Assembly (NCBI GenBank): GCA_002710785.1
Contig: PAMC01000008.1
Location: 6,511 to 43,157, forward strand
Direction: 5' to 3'
Source: a bacterium
Lineage (GTDB): Bacteria > Patescibacteriota > Minisyncoccia > Phycocordibacterales > UBA918
DNA: 36,647 bases
The position numbers and the translations under genes were made by a program. Below the pieces are notes generated by a model. It saw only the letters and a program-made list of their open reading frames with translations. It did no database searches and was not told the origin of the DNA. Position 1 is the stretch's first letter, and every line of letters starts with the position of its first letter. This document shows, one piece after another, positions 1-9,384 of this stretch.

Positions 1-201
1 GTAGAGAGCCCCTAAGAGCGCAAGGAGGCCAGCGCCGCGGAACCACCACTTGTACTCACCGTAGAAGGTGTCGGCGAGACTCGAGGCAAAACTGACCGTT
101 GAGATACCTAAGAGCACCAAAATAAGCGGCGAGAGACAGCAGAGTGACGCGATCACGACTGGGATACTGCTAATTTTAAGCGCCTCAGTTAATTTACTCA
201 T
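1..201 (-). CDS. Partial small membrane protein with MerT-like vicinal cysteines
   Basis: The reverse strand from 201 reads an open frame of 67 codons that runs off the window edge, so only the N-terminus is present. A first membrane segment spans about residues 13-33 and carries a Cys-Cys pair at 21-22 followed by Ser-Pro. A second hydrophobic stretch starts near residue 55. A vicinal cysteine pair in the first helix is typical of MerT-type mercury/metal transport proteins, but the match rests on this motif alone. It is divergent from the gene at 311. Function is inferred weakly. Confidence 0.5.
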   Translation of the reverse strand, partial: MSKLTEALKISSIPVVIASLCCLSPLILVLLGISTVSFASSLADTFYGEYKWWFRGAGLLALLGALY

Positions 202-310
202 ATATAAAACGTAGCATGTAATACTTCTTGGTACGGCACGGCAGCAGCTTCCTTTCACGAAATGGAAAATATGCTAGTATCGAATGAGAACATCACCAGC
301 GGAGGACACG

Positions 311-805
311 ATGTCGCGCCTCGAAGATTTCACTGAAATTCACCCGATTGACGTTGTGGAGACGCTGGCCACCCACCACGAATGGCAATTCGAGCGTCTT
401 GCTGATGACCAAATCGCGATGGTCATTGAAGGTCAGTGGCGATCCTATTCAGTAACCCTCGCCTGGTCGGACTATGACAAAGTGCTCCGTATGATTTGCA
501 CCTTTGACATGGAGCCGCCACAAGATGCACTTCCTGCGCTCTACGAGGTCCTGAATCTCGTAAACGAGAAGTGCTGGGCCGGCGCCTTCGGCTACTGGTC
601 AGAGCAAAAACTGATGGTCTACCGCTACGGCTTGATCTTGGCCGGCGAACAGCTTGCTAGCGAGGATCAAATTGCCCGTATGATCGATACAGCAGTTCTC
701 GCGAGTGAGCACTACTACCCAGCCTTTCAGCTGGCCGTATGGGAAGGATTTGGTCCGCAGGAGGCACTAGAAACAGTAATTGCCGAATCGTACGGCCACG
801 CCTGA
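311..805 (+). CDS. YbjN domain protein (alphaproteobacterial type)
   Basis: This 164-residue protein matches the YbjN (sensory transduction regulator) family along its length. The central part, with EGQWRSYSVTLAW, a TFDMEPP segment, YEVLNLVN and QKLMVYRYGL, is what I recall from alphaproteobacterial, especially Rhodobacterales, members. YbjN proteins are soluble and of unclear biochemical role, related in fold to type III secretion chaperones. The ATG at 311 is chosen because a strong GGAGGA SD ends 4 nt before it and because family members start near this residue; an in-frame ATG at 284 has no such site. SD use contrasts with nearly all other genes here, which fits horizontal acquisition. 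Confidence 0.8.
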   Translation: MSRLEDFTEIHPIDVVETLATHHEWQFERLADDQIAMVIEGQWRSYSVTLAWSDYDKVLRMICTFDMEPPQDALPALYEVLNLVNEKCWAGAFGYWSEQKLMVYRYGLILAGEQLASEDQIARMIDTAVLASEHYYPAFQLAVWEGFGPQEALETVIAESYGHA

Positions 806-813
806 CGCAAATT

Positions 814-848
814 CCCGACACAAGCTTACGTGCCGGGGATTTTTTTTA
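814..848 (+). terminator. Intrinsic terminator of the YbjN gene
   Basis: CCCGACAC at 814-821 pairs with GTGCCGGG at 830-837 with one mismatch and is followed by a run of eight T. It lies 9 nt after the YbjN stop. Confidence 0.75.
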
Positions 849-879
849 TAAAAAAGCCCAGCGCGAGATGCGCAGGGCT
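849..879 (-). terminator. Intrinsic terminator of the 893-1240 gene
   Basis: AGCCCAGCGC (855-864) and GCGCAGGGCT (870-879) form a 10-bp stem with one mismatch. On the reverse strand it is followed by a T run (850-855). With the 814-848 hairpin it forms a back-to-back terminator pair between convergent genes. Confidence 0.75.
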
Positions 880-892
880 CGAACTCGTTTGG

Positions 893-1240
893 TCATTGGT
901 CGATGTAGAATACCAGCACCTCGCGATACATGATCTGGCGAATTACTGCACTGGTCGTGACTCCATTCATGTCCGTCAATTTCAGGACAGGAGAAACCGG
1001 CTGCCCCACAGTACCGTCCACGAGATCAAGCACACCACACCTCCCTGAACCAGGGAGCCTGACTGCAGCTTCAACGGCAACATCCATCCCGTAATGCTCC
1101 CACATGTGGACGATCGTAAACAGCCGGGTAAGGCTACGACATCCAAAGTATGGTTCAGTCGAGTAGCTTAGCTGTACCTCCTGGCTGTGAGCGCGGCTGG
1201 TGCAGAGCAGGGCCGTTAAGATAGTGAGAATATACAGCAT
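893..1240 (-). CDS. Small secreted protein of unknown function
   Basis: The 115-residue product starts with a short hydrophobic segment (MLYILTILTALLCTSRAHSQ), which looks like a cleavable signal peptide ending near AHS. The mature part has two cysteines that could form one disulfide, and no motif I recognise. The start at 1240 is supported by a GGAGGG SD 7 nt upstream. It has its own terminator and is convergent with the YbjN gene. The SD and isolated context suggest that it arrived with its neighbour. Expression and function are unknown. Confidence 0.6.
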   Translation of the reverse strand: MLYILTILTALLCTSRAHSQEVQLSYSTEPYFGCRSLTRLFTIVHMWEHYGMDVAVEAAVRLPGSGRCGVLDLVDGTVGQPVSPVLKLTDMNGVTTSAVIRQIMYREVLVFYIDQ

Positions 1241-1433
1241 TGAGATTCCCTCCGTTCTTACTCAAAACTGTCATGTGCAGTATCCGTGAAGCAATTGAAG
1301 TTTTGTAGTATTCAGTGTATAGTTGCGGCGTCTTTTGGCCTGGTGGCCATTTTCTATTCTTACGCAGCACCCAGCTTTTGTTGTGGAGGTAGAGGACACA
1401 ATTACCTACTAATTACTCTTATTATAGATAGCT

Positions 1434-3602
<2,169 letters not shown>

Positions 3603-3608
3603 GTTTGC

Positions 3609-3649
3609 CACGCAGCAAAAAACCGCCCCTGGCGGTTTTTTGCTGCGTG
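3609..3649 (+). terminator. Terminator after fusA
   Basis: CACGCAGC (3609-3616) pairs with GCTGCGTG (3642-3649), and the arms continue inward through an A run, an inner CCGCC/GGCGG pair and a T run. It is nearly symmetric and could act in both directions. Confidence 0.85.
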
Positions 3650-3680
3650 CATAACTGCAGTTGGCGCAGCCGGTGGCTGC

Positions 3681-3686
3681 TAAAAT
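3681..3686 (+). promoter_or_regulatory. -10 box of a leaderless promoter
   Basis: TAAAAT ends 6 nt before the ATG at 3693, so the predicted transcript begins at or next to the start codon. No SD is present. Confidence 0.6.
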
Positions 3687-3692
3687 AGAGTC

Positions 3693-4640
3693 ATGATAGC
3701 GCGGTACGTCTCGTGGCCTATGTTCTTCGCAGCCCTCTGCTTGTGGCTGCTTAGTGCCTCGTTTGCGCACGCACAACTTTCGAGCCCCGTACCACTCTCG
3801 GGCTACGCCTGGAGCAGCACTATTGGCTGGGTGAGTTTCTCGGGTCCAGGCTACGGGGTTGATATTGAGACTAACGGCGACCTCGACGGCTACGCCTGGA
3901 GCAGCACGATCGGTTGGATTAAGTTTGGCGGTCTCTCGAGCTTCCCGAGTGGGGGAAGCGACGCTAACCTCGACATTAGCACCAATGAGGCTACCGGCTG
4001 GGCGCGAGCCTGCGCCGGCACCGAATTTGGCGACTGCTCAACCATGGCCGACCACCCGGGTGGCTGGGACGGCTGGATTTCGCTTAACTGCAGCAACACT
4101 GGCGGCTGTGGCACCAGTAGCTACGTAGTTGGTGCGGGCGGCGGTGTACTCACTGGCTACGCCTGGGGTAGTAGCGTTATCGGGTGGCTCGATGTCTCAA
4201 ACGTGACCTTCACCGCGCCGTGCTCACCTGGTTTCCAGTGTCTCGCCGACCTCTCAGGCTACGAGCAGACCGACCAGTGGTGCCAAGTGGTGAATACTAC
4301 CAACTGTAGCAGTCCGCTTATTTGTGACACGGGTAACCCAGGTAGCTGTGTGGCTAACACGCTAGCGGGCTCCATTAGTGTACGCCCGGCCGCGGCACGC
4401 TCGGGTGACACAACCGAAATCACCTGGAGCAGCACCGACGCAATTAGCTGTACCGTCGAGCAGCAAAACGCTGCCGGCAACGCGTCGCAGAGTTGGACCG
4501 GTCTCTCAGGTACGGAGACTTCCGACCCGGTTAACCAGTTCACCATCTTTAGCCTCATGTGTACTAACGCCGGCGGCATTCCGGAGTACGAGGTCGCTTC
4601 GACCAGTATGGACATTATTCCATTAAATATTGAAACCTAG
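3693..4640 (+). CDS. Secreted GYAW..IGW-repeat surface protein
   Basis: The 315-residue protein has a signal peptide ending near AHA (residue 27). It carries three copies of a GYAW(S/G)S..IGW repeat at about residues 37, 66 and 155 and a weaker WDGWISL copy near 125. Many cysteines (110-225) suggest disulfides in an exported protein. A C-terminal segment (about 228-310) with an ITWSSTDAISCTV stretch looks like an Ig-like domain. Such repeats recur in Parcubacteria surface proteins of unknown function. A likely role is in the cell surface or host contact. It probably forms a unit with the membrane protein that starts 7 nt downstream. Confidence 0.75.
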   Translation: MIARYVSWPMFFAALCLWLLSASFAHAQLSSPVPLSGYAWSSTIGWVSFSGPGYGVDIETNGDLDGYAWSSTIGWIKFGGLSSFPSGGSDANLDISTNEATGWARACAGTEFGDCSTMADHPGGWDGWISLNCSNTGGCGTSSYVVGAGGGVLTGYAWGSSVIGWLDVSNVTFTAPCSPGFQCLADLSGYEQTDQWCQVVNTTNCSSPLICDTGNPGSCVANTLAGSISVRPAAARSGDTTEITWSSTDAISCTVEQQNAAGNASQSWTGLSGTETSDPVNQFTIFSLMCTNAGGIPEYEVASTSMDIIPLNIET

Positions 4641-4647
4641 TTCTTGT

Positions 4648-4989
4648 ATGGATACTGAGCAGCCACAATTTTCCAACGAAGTCACACCTGCCGCACCCAC
4701 TAACGGATCGGTGATTGCGCTGCTCGCTGTGCTGGCAGTGCTCCTGGTAGCGGTGGTCGGTTTGGGGGCGTACATTTGGTACGGCATGAGCAACACACCA
4801 GCCGATGAGGTGGTGGTTGAGGAAATTGCTGCTCCAGAGCCAGATCCGGCTGAAGGCGGCTATACCACCGAAGAGAAGGCAGCCATTTTAAGCTCGCTAC
4901 GTAAAAACCCAGCCGGGCTCTCAACCGAAGAAAAACGGGCGAAGCTGCAAGCGCTCAGCGGCGCTTCGAACAATGTTGACGCTAATTAA
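4648..4989 (+). CDS. Single-pass membrane protein, unknown function
   Basis: The 114-residue product has a Pro-rich N-terminus, one strong membrane helix at about 21-45, an acidic linker and a short helical C-terminal motif (TTEEKAAILSSL, LSTEEKRAKLQALS) with two related copies of a TEEK unit. The ATG at 4648 is preferred over an in-frame TTG at 4630, which overlaps the upstream gene. It lies 7 nt after the repeat protein and is probably co-transcribed with it. No enzymatic motif is visible, and a surface-associated role is inferred only from context. Confidence 0.65.
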   Translation: MDTEQPQFSNEVTPAAPTNGSVIALLAVLAVLLVAVVGLGAYIWYGMSNTPADEVVVEEIAAPEPDPAEGGYTTEEKAAILSSLRKNPAGLSTEEKRAKLQALSGASNNVDAN

Positions 4990-4992
4990 TAG

Positions 4993-4998
4993 TATAAT
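4993..4998 (+). promoter_or_regulatory. -10 box upstream of the 5008 gene
   Basis: A perfect TATAAT ends 9 nt before the ATG at 5008. The transcript would have little or no leader. Confidence 0.55.
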
Positions 4999-5007
4999 TG
5001 TTAACGT

Positions 5008-5616
5008 ATGAACACTTTTACCCAGTCTCTCAAAACCATTATACCCCTCACCATTGTGTGCAGCCTGCTCGTGGGCTACCAGTATCTTGGTGCGACATGG
5101 ACTGAGCCCGGCAGCAACCCGCCCAACGACAACGCCGAAGCTCCTATTAACACTGGTGCCACTGACCAAGTTAAAAACGCCGGCCTCTCGGTTGATGCAC
5201 TAGCGGTGTTTGGCGATACGCTGGTAACCGGCACCACCACGTCCGACCGCGTGAATGCCGCCGCCTACTGTGACGAGAATGGACAAAACTGTAATGCCGC
5301 TGGGGGAGACAGTATTGGGGTAGGGCAAACCTGGCAAGAATTCACGATCGGCCTTGGCGGCCAGCGTAAGGCTGGTACAGTATATACAAATGATACAGGT
5401 AAGCCCATTATGCTTTCAGTAGTTGTAGGCAGTAATGGAGTTATCGATATTCGCACAAGTAGTACTTCATCCTGGGTGCGTGTAGCTGGTAGATATGATT
5501 ACACCAATAATTTAAGATTCACATTAAATACTGTTGTGCCCAACAATCACCAGTATCGAGTCGACACAGGAAGTTGGCAACCTTTAATAATAGATGAATG
5601 GGCGGAACTCCGCTAA
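5008..5616 (+). CDS. Surface protein with phage tail-like C-terminal module (paralogue 1)
   Basis: The 202-residue protein begins with a signal-anchor-like hydrophobic stretch (residues 10-24). A segment containing GYQYLGATW, DAPIN-type and DQVKNAGLSVDALAVFGD motifs (about 23-70) is shared almost exactly with the gene at 7619. The C-terminal module (about 105-202, with TWQEFTIG and GTVYTNDTGKPIML) resembles the GxTYTNxTGxPI segments of phage tail-fibre and adhesin tip domains. The DNA becomes visibly more AT-rich from about 5370 onward, so the tip may have been acquired separately. A binding or adhesion role is inferred. It sits between the surface pair above and tuf. Confidence 0.7.
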   Translation: MNTFTQSLKTIIPLTIVCSLLVGYQYLGATWTEPGSNPPNDNAEAPINTGATDQVKNAGLSVDALAVFGDTLVTGTTTSDRVNAAAYCDENGQNCNAAGGDSIGVGQTWQEFTIGLGGQRKAGTVYTNDTGKPIMLSVVVGSNGVIDIRTSSTSSWVRVAGRYDYTNNLRFTLNTVVPNNHQYRVDTGSWQPLIIDEWAELR

Positions 5617-5623
5617 TTATTGC

Positions 5624-5651
5624 TTGCAAAAGCAGCGGGTTTTGCTACTAT
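5624..5651 (+). promoter_or_regulatory. tuf promoter with long leader
   Basis: TTGCAA (5624-5629) and TACTAT (5646-5651) are 16 nt apart. Transcription would start near 5658, leaving a leader of about 165 nt before tuf. The leader has a short GTGAAA/TTTCAC inverted repeat near 5690-5710 and no SD before the ATG. Confidence 0.7.
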
Positions 5652-5823
5652 AGCCGGCACTGCATACGGCCTGGCCGTGTCAGAGCGTGAAAATATACTG
5701 CTCTTTCACACCTACGCGTACTAAGTGGTAGCGTAACTGTTCTCGTGACGGTACCCCTCAGTGCACGTACAGGCTTTTAGTAGCTGTGTGCGGTAATTAT
5801 TTATCTAATAATCATTTGCGATT

Positions 5824-7014
5824 ATGGCAGATTTTGATCGTTCAAAGCCGCACGTAAACGTAGGTACCATTGGTCACGTTGACCACGGTAAGACTACGCT
5901 TACCGCAGCTATCCTCAACGTACTCGCAGCCAAGGGTGATGGCTACAGCGCCAACCTTAAGGCAGTCGAGGACATCGACAAGGCGCCCGAAGAGAAGGCG
6001 CGCGGTATTACTATTTCTCTCTCTCACTCAGAGTACGAGACTCCTAACCGTCACTACGCGCACATCGACGCGCCTGGTCACGCCGACTACATCAAGAACA
6101 TGATTACCGGTGCTGCCCAGATGGACGGCGCAGTCCTCGTAGTAGCTGCTACCGACGGTGCGATGCCACAAACTCGTGAGCACGTACTCCTCGCGAAGCA
6201 GGTGGGTGTACCAAAGATTATCGTCTTCCTCAACAAGTGCGACATGGTCGACGACGAGGAGATGCTCATGCTCGTTGAAGAAGAGCTTCGTGAACTTCTT
6301 AGCTCACAAGGCTTCGACGGCGAGAATGCTCCAATTATTAAAGGTTCTGGTCTTAAGGCCCTTGAGGACCCATCATCTGAGTGGGGCGAGAAGGTTATCG
6401 AGCTCGCTGACGCGATGGACGAGTACTTCCCACTCCCAGAGCGCGAACTCGACAAGCCATTCCTTATGCCAGTTGAGGACATTTTCTCAATTGAAGGCCG
6501 CGGTACCGTGGTAACTGGTCGTGTAGAACGCGGTCAGGTAAAGGTTGGTGAAGAAATTGAGATCGTTGGTATCAAGGATACCACCGTTACCACCGTGACT
6601 GGTGTTGAGATGTTCAACAAGCAGCTCGATGCTGCACAGGCTGGTGACAACGCCGGTATCCTCCTTCGCGGTACGAAGAAAGAAGACGTACACCGCGGTC
6701 AGGTACTCGCTGCTAAGGGTTCTGTAACCCCACACACCGAGTTTGAGGCTGAGGTATACGTACTCTCAAAGGACGAGGGTGGTCGTCACACACCATTCTT
6801 CTCTGGTTACAAGCCGCAGTTCTACATCCGCACCACCGATGTTACCGGTGAGGTAACCCTCGCTGATGGTGTTGAGATGGTGATGCCAGGTGACACCGCT
6901 ACCTTTAAGGTGAAGCTCGTAGCGCCAGTAGCGCTTGAGGATCAGACCAACTTCGCGATCCGCGAGGGCGGTAAGACCGTAGGTGCTGGTGTGGTAACCA
7001 AGATTGTTGCTTAG
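5824..7014 (+). CDS. tuf: Elongation factor Tu
   Basis: EF-Tu carries aminoacyl-tRNA to the ribosome as a GTP complex. The 396-residue product is normal length, with P-loop GHVDHGKT at 17-24, DAPGHADY and NKCDMVDD for guanine recognition, followed by beta-barrel domains II and III (FRTTDVTGEV-like and TNFAIREGGKTVGAG segments). Codon use is strongly biased, as expected for a highly expressed gene. The start has no SD. rpsJ follows 19 nt later and is probably co-transcribed from the promoter at 5624. Confidence 0.98.
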   Translation: MADFDRSKPHVNVGTIGHVDHGKTTLTAAILNVLAAKGDGYSANLKAVEDIDKAPEEKARGITISLSHSEYETPNRHYAHIDAPGHADYIKNMITGAAQMDGAVLVVAATDGAMPQTREHVLLAKQVGVPKIIVFLNKCDMVDDEEMLMLVEEELRELLSSQGFDGENAPIIKGSGLKALEDPSSEWGEKVIELADAMDEYFPLPERELDKPFLMPVEDIFSIEGRGTVVTGRVERGQVKVGEEIEIVGIKDTTVTTVTGVEMFNKQLDAAQAGDNAGILLRGTKKEDVHRGQVLAAKGSVTPHTEFEAEVYVLSKDEGGRHTPFFSGYKPQFYIRTTDVTGEVTLADGVEMVMPGDTATFKVKLVAPVALEDQTNFAIREGGKTVGAGVVTKIVA

Positions 7015-7033
7015 GCAACTAACGACACCCAGT

Positions 7034-7372
7034 ATGGCTACAGCAAGTAAATCAAAGACCGGCGAGATTCAGAAGCTTCGTATTCGTGTACGCGCCTACG
7101 AGCACAAGATTCTCGACGCGTCGGTTAAGCAGATTATCGACACCGCCAACCGGTTCGATGCTGAGGTAGTTGGTCCGATTCCGCTACCAACCGAGATCAA
7201 GAAGTACACGGTTAACCGCTCTACGTTCGTCCACAAGGATGCGCGAGAACAGTTTGAGATGCGCATGCACAAGCGTGTGATCGACATCTTAAACCCGAGC
7301 GGTAAGGTGGTAGAGGCGCTTACGAACCTCTCACTGCCGTCTGGTGTAAACATTGACGTCAAGATGATGTAA
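7034..7372 (+). CDS. rpsJ: Ribosomal protein uS10
   Basis: S10 is a small-subunit head protein that also acts in antitermination (NusE). The 112-residue sequence contains the family segments KLRIRVRAYEHKILD, GPIPLPTEIKKYTVNRS and a conserved C-terminal beta strand (LPSGVNIDVKMM). It is slightly longer than the usual 103 residues because of an N-terminal MATASKSKTGEIQ extension. The ATG at 7034 gives this start. It is separated from rplC by a surface-protein gene and a GIY-YIG gene, so the S10 operon is already split here. A nested inverted-repeat element begins right after the stop. Confidence 0.96.
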   Translation: MATASKSKTGEIQKLRIRVRAYEHKILDASVKQIIDTANRFDAEVVGPIPLPTEIKKYTVNRSTFVHKDAREQFEMRMHKRVIDILNPSGKVVEALTNLSLPSGVNIDVKMM

Positions 7373-7375
7373 TTC

Positions 7376-7494
7376 TTGTCGTAAAAATCGTAGATTGCTT
7401 CGTTGGACATCGATACATATAAACTCACTGGACTTTTGTCCCACTCGTTTATATGTTCTTGTCCGCCTCGCACCCCCTCGATTTTTACTGACAA
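7376..7494 (+). repeat. Nested inverted-repeat element, copy E1
   Basis: Outer arms GTAAAAATCG (7381-7390) and CGATTTTTAC (7479-7488) are perfect, and TTGTC/GACAA extends the stem outside them. Inner arms ACATATAAAC (7415-7424) and GTTTATATGT (7447-7456) are also perfect. Between them GGAC (7405) can pair with GTCC (7461), and the apex has GGAC (7430) against GTCC (7438). Conserved loop motifs are GCTTCGTTG on the 5' side and GCCTCGCA on the 3' side. It begins 4 nt after the rpsJ stop. See the first finding. Confidence 0.8.
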
Positions 7495-7546
7495 TAATTT
7501 AGCTTCTCATATGGAGCTAGATGAGAAAAAGCAGTAGCCAAAATAC

Positions 7547-7575
7547 ACAAAAACCACCACCCAGGTGGTTTTTGT
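7547..7575 (+). terminator. Terminator before the 7619 gene
   Basis: ACAAAAACCACC (7547-7558) and GGTGGTTTTTGT (7564-7575) form a perfect 12-bp stem with a T run. It probably ends the tuf-rpsJ transcript. Confidence 0.8.
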
Positions 7576-7606
7576 ATATAAGTAATACACCACTGCGATC
7601 ATTTTG

Positions 7607-7612
7607 TATAAT
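7607..7612 (+). promoter_or_regulatory. -10 box of a leaderless promoter
   Basis: TATAAT ends 6 nt before the ATG at 7619, placing the predicted transcription start at the start codon. Confidence 0.65.
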
Positions 7613-7618
7613 AGTGCT

Positions 7619-8287
7619 ATGAAATCCTACCCCCTTACTATCATCCCCCTCGCTATCGCCTGTAGTCTTCTACTTGGCTACCAATACCTTGGTGCTACTT
7701 GGAGTGAACCAACTGGCTCGCCACCAGCTAATAATGTTGACGCACCCATTAACGTAGGAAGTACTGATCAAGTAAAAAACGGTGGGTTAAGCGTTGATGC
7801 TCTCGCCGTCTTTGGTGATGTGGCGATTACTAGTGGAGGCACTTTAATTGTTTCCAATATATGTAATGCAGATCAGTCTACTTGTGGGACTGTTGAAGAA
7901 TTTCTCGCCACCTCAACGAGTGGTGGTGGCTCAACACCGGGCAATCTGTTCGCTAATCAACACACTGAAACGCAGTGCACCTCTCTTGGTGGTGAAGTTG
8001 TAGCGGTAGGTGGAGAGACCATATGTCGGTTTCCTCAAAACAGTTGTCCATCTGGCTGGACTAATTTTAGTGATTGGAGCACTACTGAAAACCGCAGTTG
8101 TACTGGAACAGGGTATTGGGGATGTTCTGTTGGAACCGTCAATACCGGATCTCATCCGTGGTCAAATATTGCTCCTGAGAGCGTGACGTATCGTACGAAT
8201 GGTATAAAAGTTGATGGTGAGAATCAATGTCAGAGTTACACTACACTTACCTGTAGTGCGACAGTGACCCAAATTGGTTGTTACTAG
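7619..8287 (+). CDS. Surface protein, paralogue 2 with a different C-terminal module
   Basis: The 222-residue product repeats the N-terminal part of the 5008 protein: hydrophobic anchor, GYQYLGATW, a DAPIN motif and DQVKNGGLSVDALAVFGD (about residues 6-67). After this point the proteins do not resemble each other. Here the C-terminal part is rich in Cys, Gly, Ser and Trp (for example CPSGWTNFSDWSTTENRSC), probably a disulfide-stabilised exported domain. The DNA is more AT-rich than the ribosomal genes. A shared anchor with an exchanged tip suggests an adhesin-like or pilin-like family. The start at 7619 fits the leaderless promoter; an upstream in-frame TTG is unlikely. Confidence 0.7.
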   Translation: MKSYPLTIIPLAIACSLLLGYQYLGATWSEPTGSPPANNVDAPINVGSTDQVKNGGLSVDALAVFGDVAITSGGTLIVSNICNADQSTCGTVEEFLATSTSGGGSTPGNLFANQHTETQCTSLGGEVVAVGGETICRFPQNSCPSGWTNFSDWSTTENRSCTGTGYWGCSVGTVNTGSHPWSNIAPESVTYRTNGIKVDGENQCQSYTTLTCSATVTQIGCY

Positions 8288-8288
8288 C

Positions 8289-8316
8289 TTGCAAATTTAG
8301 CTAATACACGTATACT
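8289..8316 (+). promoter_or_regulatory. Promoter of the rplC-rplB unit
   Basis: TTGCAA (8289-8294) and TATACT (8311-8316) are 16 nt apart, the same -35 box and spacing as the tuf promoter. It begins directly after the upstream gene stop. Confidence 0.7.
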
Positions 8317-8382
8317 GCCCGCAGCTTTTTAAAGACCTACGTTCGATGATTGCAGCGCGGCTGCATGAGAACCACTGGGCAG

Positions 8383-8435
8383 AAATCGCGCCGTTTTGCG
8401 TGCGAGCATCTGCTCGCCTCAAAACGGCGCGATTT
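8383..8435 (+). promoter_or_regulatory. Long hairpin in the rplC-unit leader
   Basis: AAATCGCGCCGTTTTG (8383-8398) and CAAAACGGCGCGATTT (8420-8435) are perfectly complementary over 16 bp. Inside them GCGAGCA and TGCTCGC form a further 7-bp stem with a 2-nt loop. There is no U run, so it is not a simple terminator. It lies in the leader between the promoter and the first gene, where ribosomal-protein feedback sites usually occur. A TGCAG/CTGCA hairpin precedes it near 8350. Confidence 0.65.
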
Positions 8436-8502
8436 GTCGTTGGTCTAGAGAGCATTTATTAGTTCTTCTTCCATAATGAATCACGTTAATGATGAAGTAG
8501 TT

Positions 8503-8760
8503 ATGTATTACGTCTACGTTCTCCAGAGTGAGAAGAATGGACAATTATACATTGGCTCAACGAAAGACTTACGGAAACGTTTTAGTCAGCATAATCTTGG
8601 GCAGTCTACTTGGACTAAACGCAGTATTCCTTGGAAGTTGATTTATTATGAAGCGTGTTTAGTTGAAGCTGATGCTCGGGCTAGAGAGAAGTATTTCAAA
8701 TCTGGGCCAGGTAGACAGTCTTTAACAAAACGACTAAAACGTTTCCTATCATTAACGTGA
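8503..8760 (+). CDS. GIY-YIG nuclease domain protein (URI/YhbQ type)
   Basis: The 85-residue protein has the compact GIY-YIG fold: MYYVYVLQS, LYIGSTKDLRKR with the catalytic Arg, a Tyr/His helix segment (FSQHN), WKLIYYE and REKYFKSG carrying the metal-binding Glu. URI/YhbQ-like proteins are small putative endonucleases, and the cellular role of most is unknown. An in-frame ATG at 8476 would add nine residues; 8503 matches the usual family start. Its TGA overlaps the rplC ATG by one base, so the two genes are probably translationally coupled. It is the first gene after a strong ribosomal promoter and is more AT-rich than rplC. Confidence 0.85.
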   Translation: MYYVYVLQSEKNGQLYIGSTKDLRKRFSQHNLGQSTWTKRSIPWKLIYYEACLVEADARAREKYFKSGPGRQSLTKRLKRFLSLT

Positions 8761-9383
8761 TGAAATTTATTCTCGGAACCAAAGACGGCATGACCCAAGT
8801 CTACGACGAGTCTGGTGTTGCCCATCCTGCCACCGTACTACGGGTTGGTGAGAACGTGGTGACCCAAGTTAAGACTCCCGACAGCGACGGGTACGCAGCT
8901 GTACAGGTAGCTACCGGCGCCAAGAATGCTGAGCGCACCAACAAAGCGGCCAAAGGTCACTTTGGTGAGACTGGCTTCCAGCACGTGCGCGAGTTTCGCA
9001 CCCGTTTCAACTTCGATGACTCAGTCGAGTCATTTGAGAAGGGGGCAACACTAGCGGCAGACGTGTTTGCTGTTGGCGACACTGTAGCAGTGTCTGCTGT
9101 CTCAAAAGGTAAGGGCTTCCAAGGTGTAGTAAAGCGCTACAACTTTAAGGGTGGTCCAGCCTCACACGGTCAGAAGCACTCACACCGCGAACCTGGTTCT
9201 ATCGGTGCCACCGGTCCAGCTCGTGTCTTTAAAGGTACACGTATGGCTGGCCGCATGGGTAGCGACCGCACCACCGTGAAGAACCTCGAGGTTCTGCAGG
9301 TGAATCCAGAGGAGAACCTACTCCTCATTAAGGGAGCAATCCCTGGTCGAAAAGGTACGTTAGTAGAAGTACGTGGACTCTAG
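8760..9383 (+). CDS. rplC: Ribosomal protein uL3
   Basis: L3 is an early assembly protein that reaches the peptidyl-transferase centre. The 207-residue product has the family start (MKFILGTKDGMTQVYDESG) and the conserved loop with GGPASHGQKHSHREPGSIG followed by GTRMAGRMG. The ATG at 8760 overlaps the stop of the GIY-YIG gene in a TGATG arrangement, and a GTG three bases upstream is ignored. rplD follows after 1 nt. Confidence 0.97.
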   Translation: MKFILGTKDGMTQVYDESGVAHPATVLRVGENVVTQVKTPDSDGYAAVQVATGAKNAERTNKAAKGHFGETGFQHVREFRTRFNFDDSVESFEKGATLAADVFAVGDTVAVSAVSKGKGFQGVVKRYNFKGGPASHGQKHSHREPGSIGATGPARVFKGTRMAGRMGSDRTTVKNLEVLQVNPEENLLLIKGAIPGRKGTLVEVRGL

Positions 9384-9384
9384 T

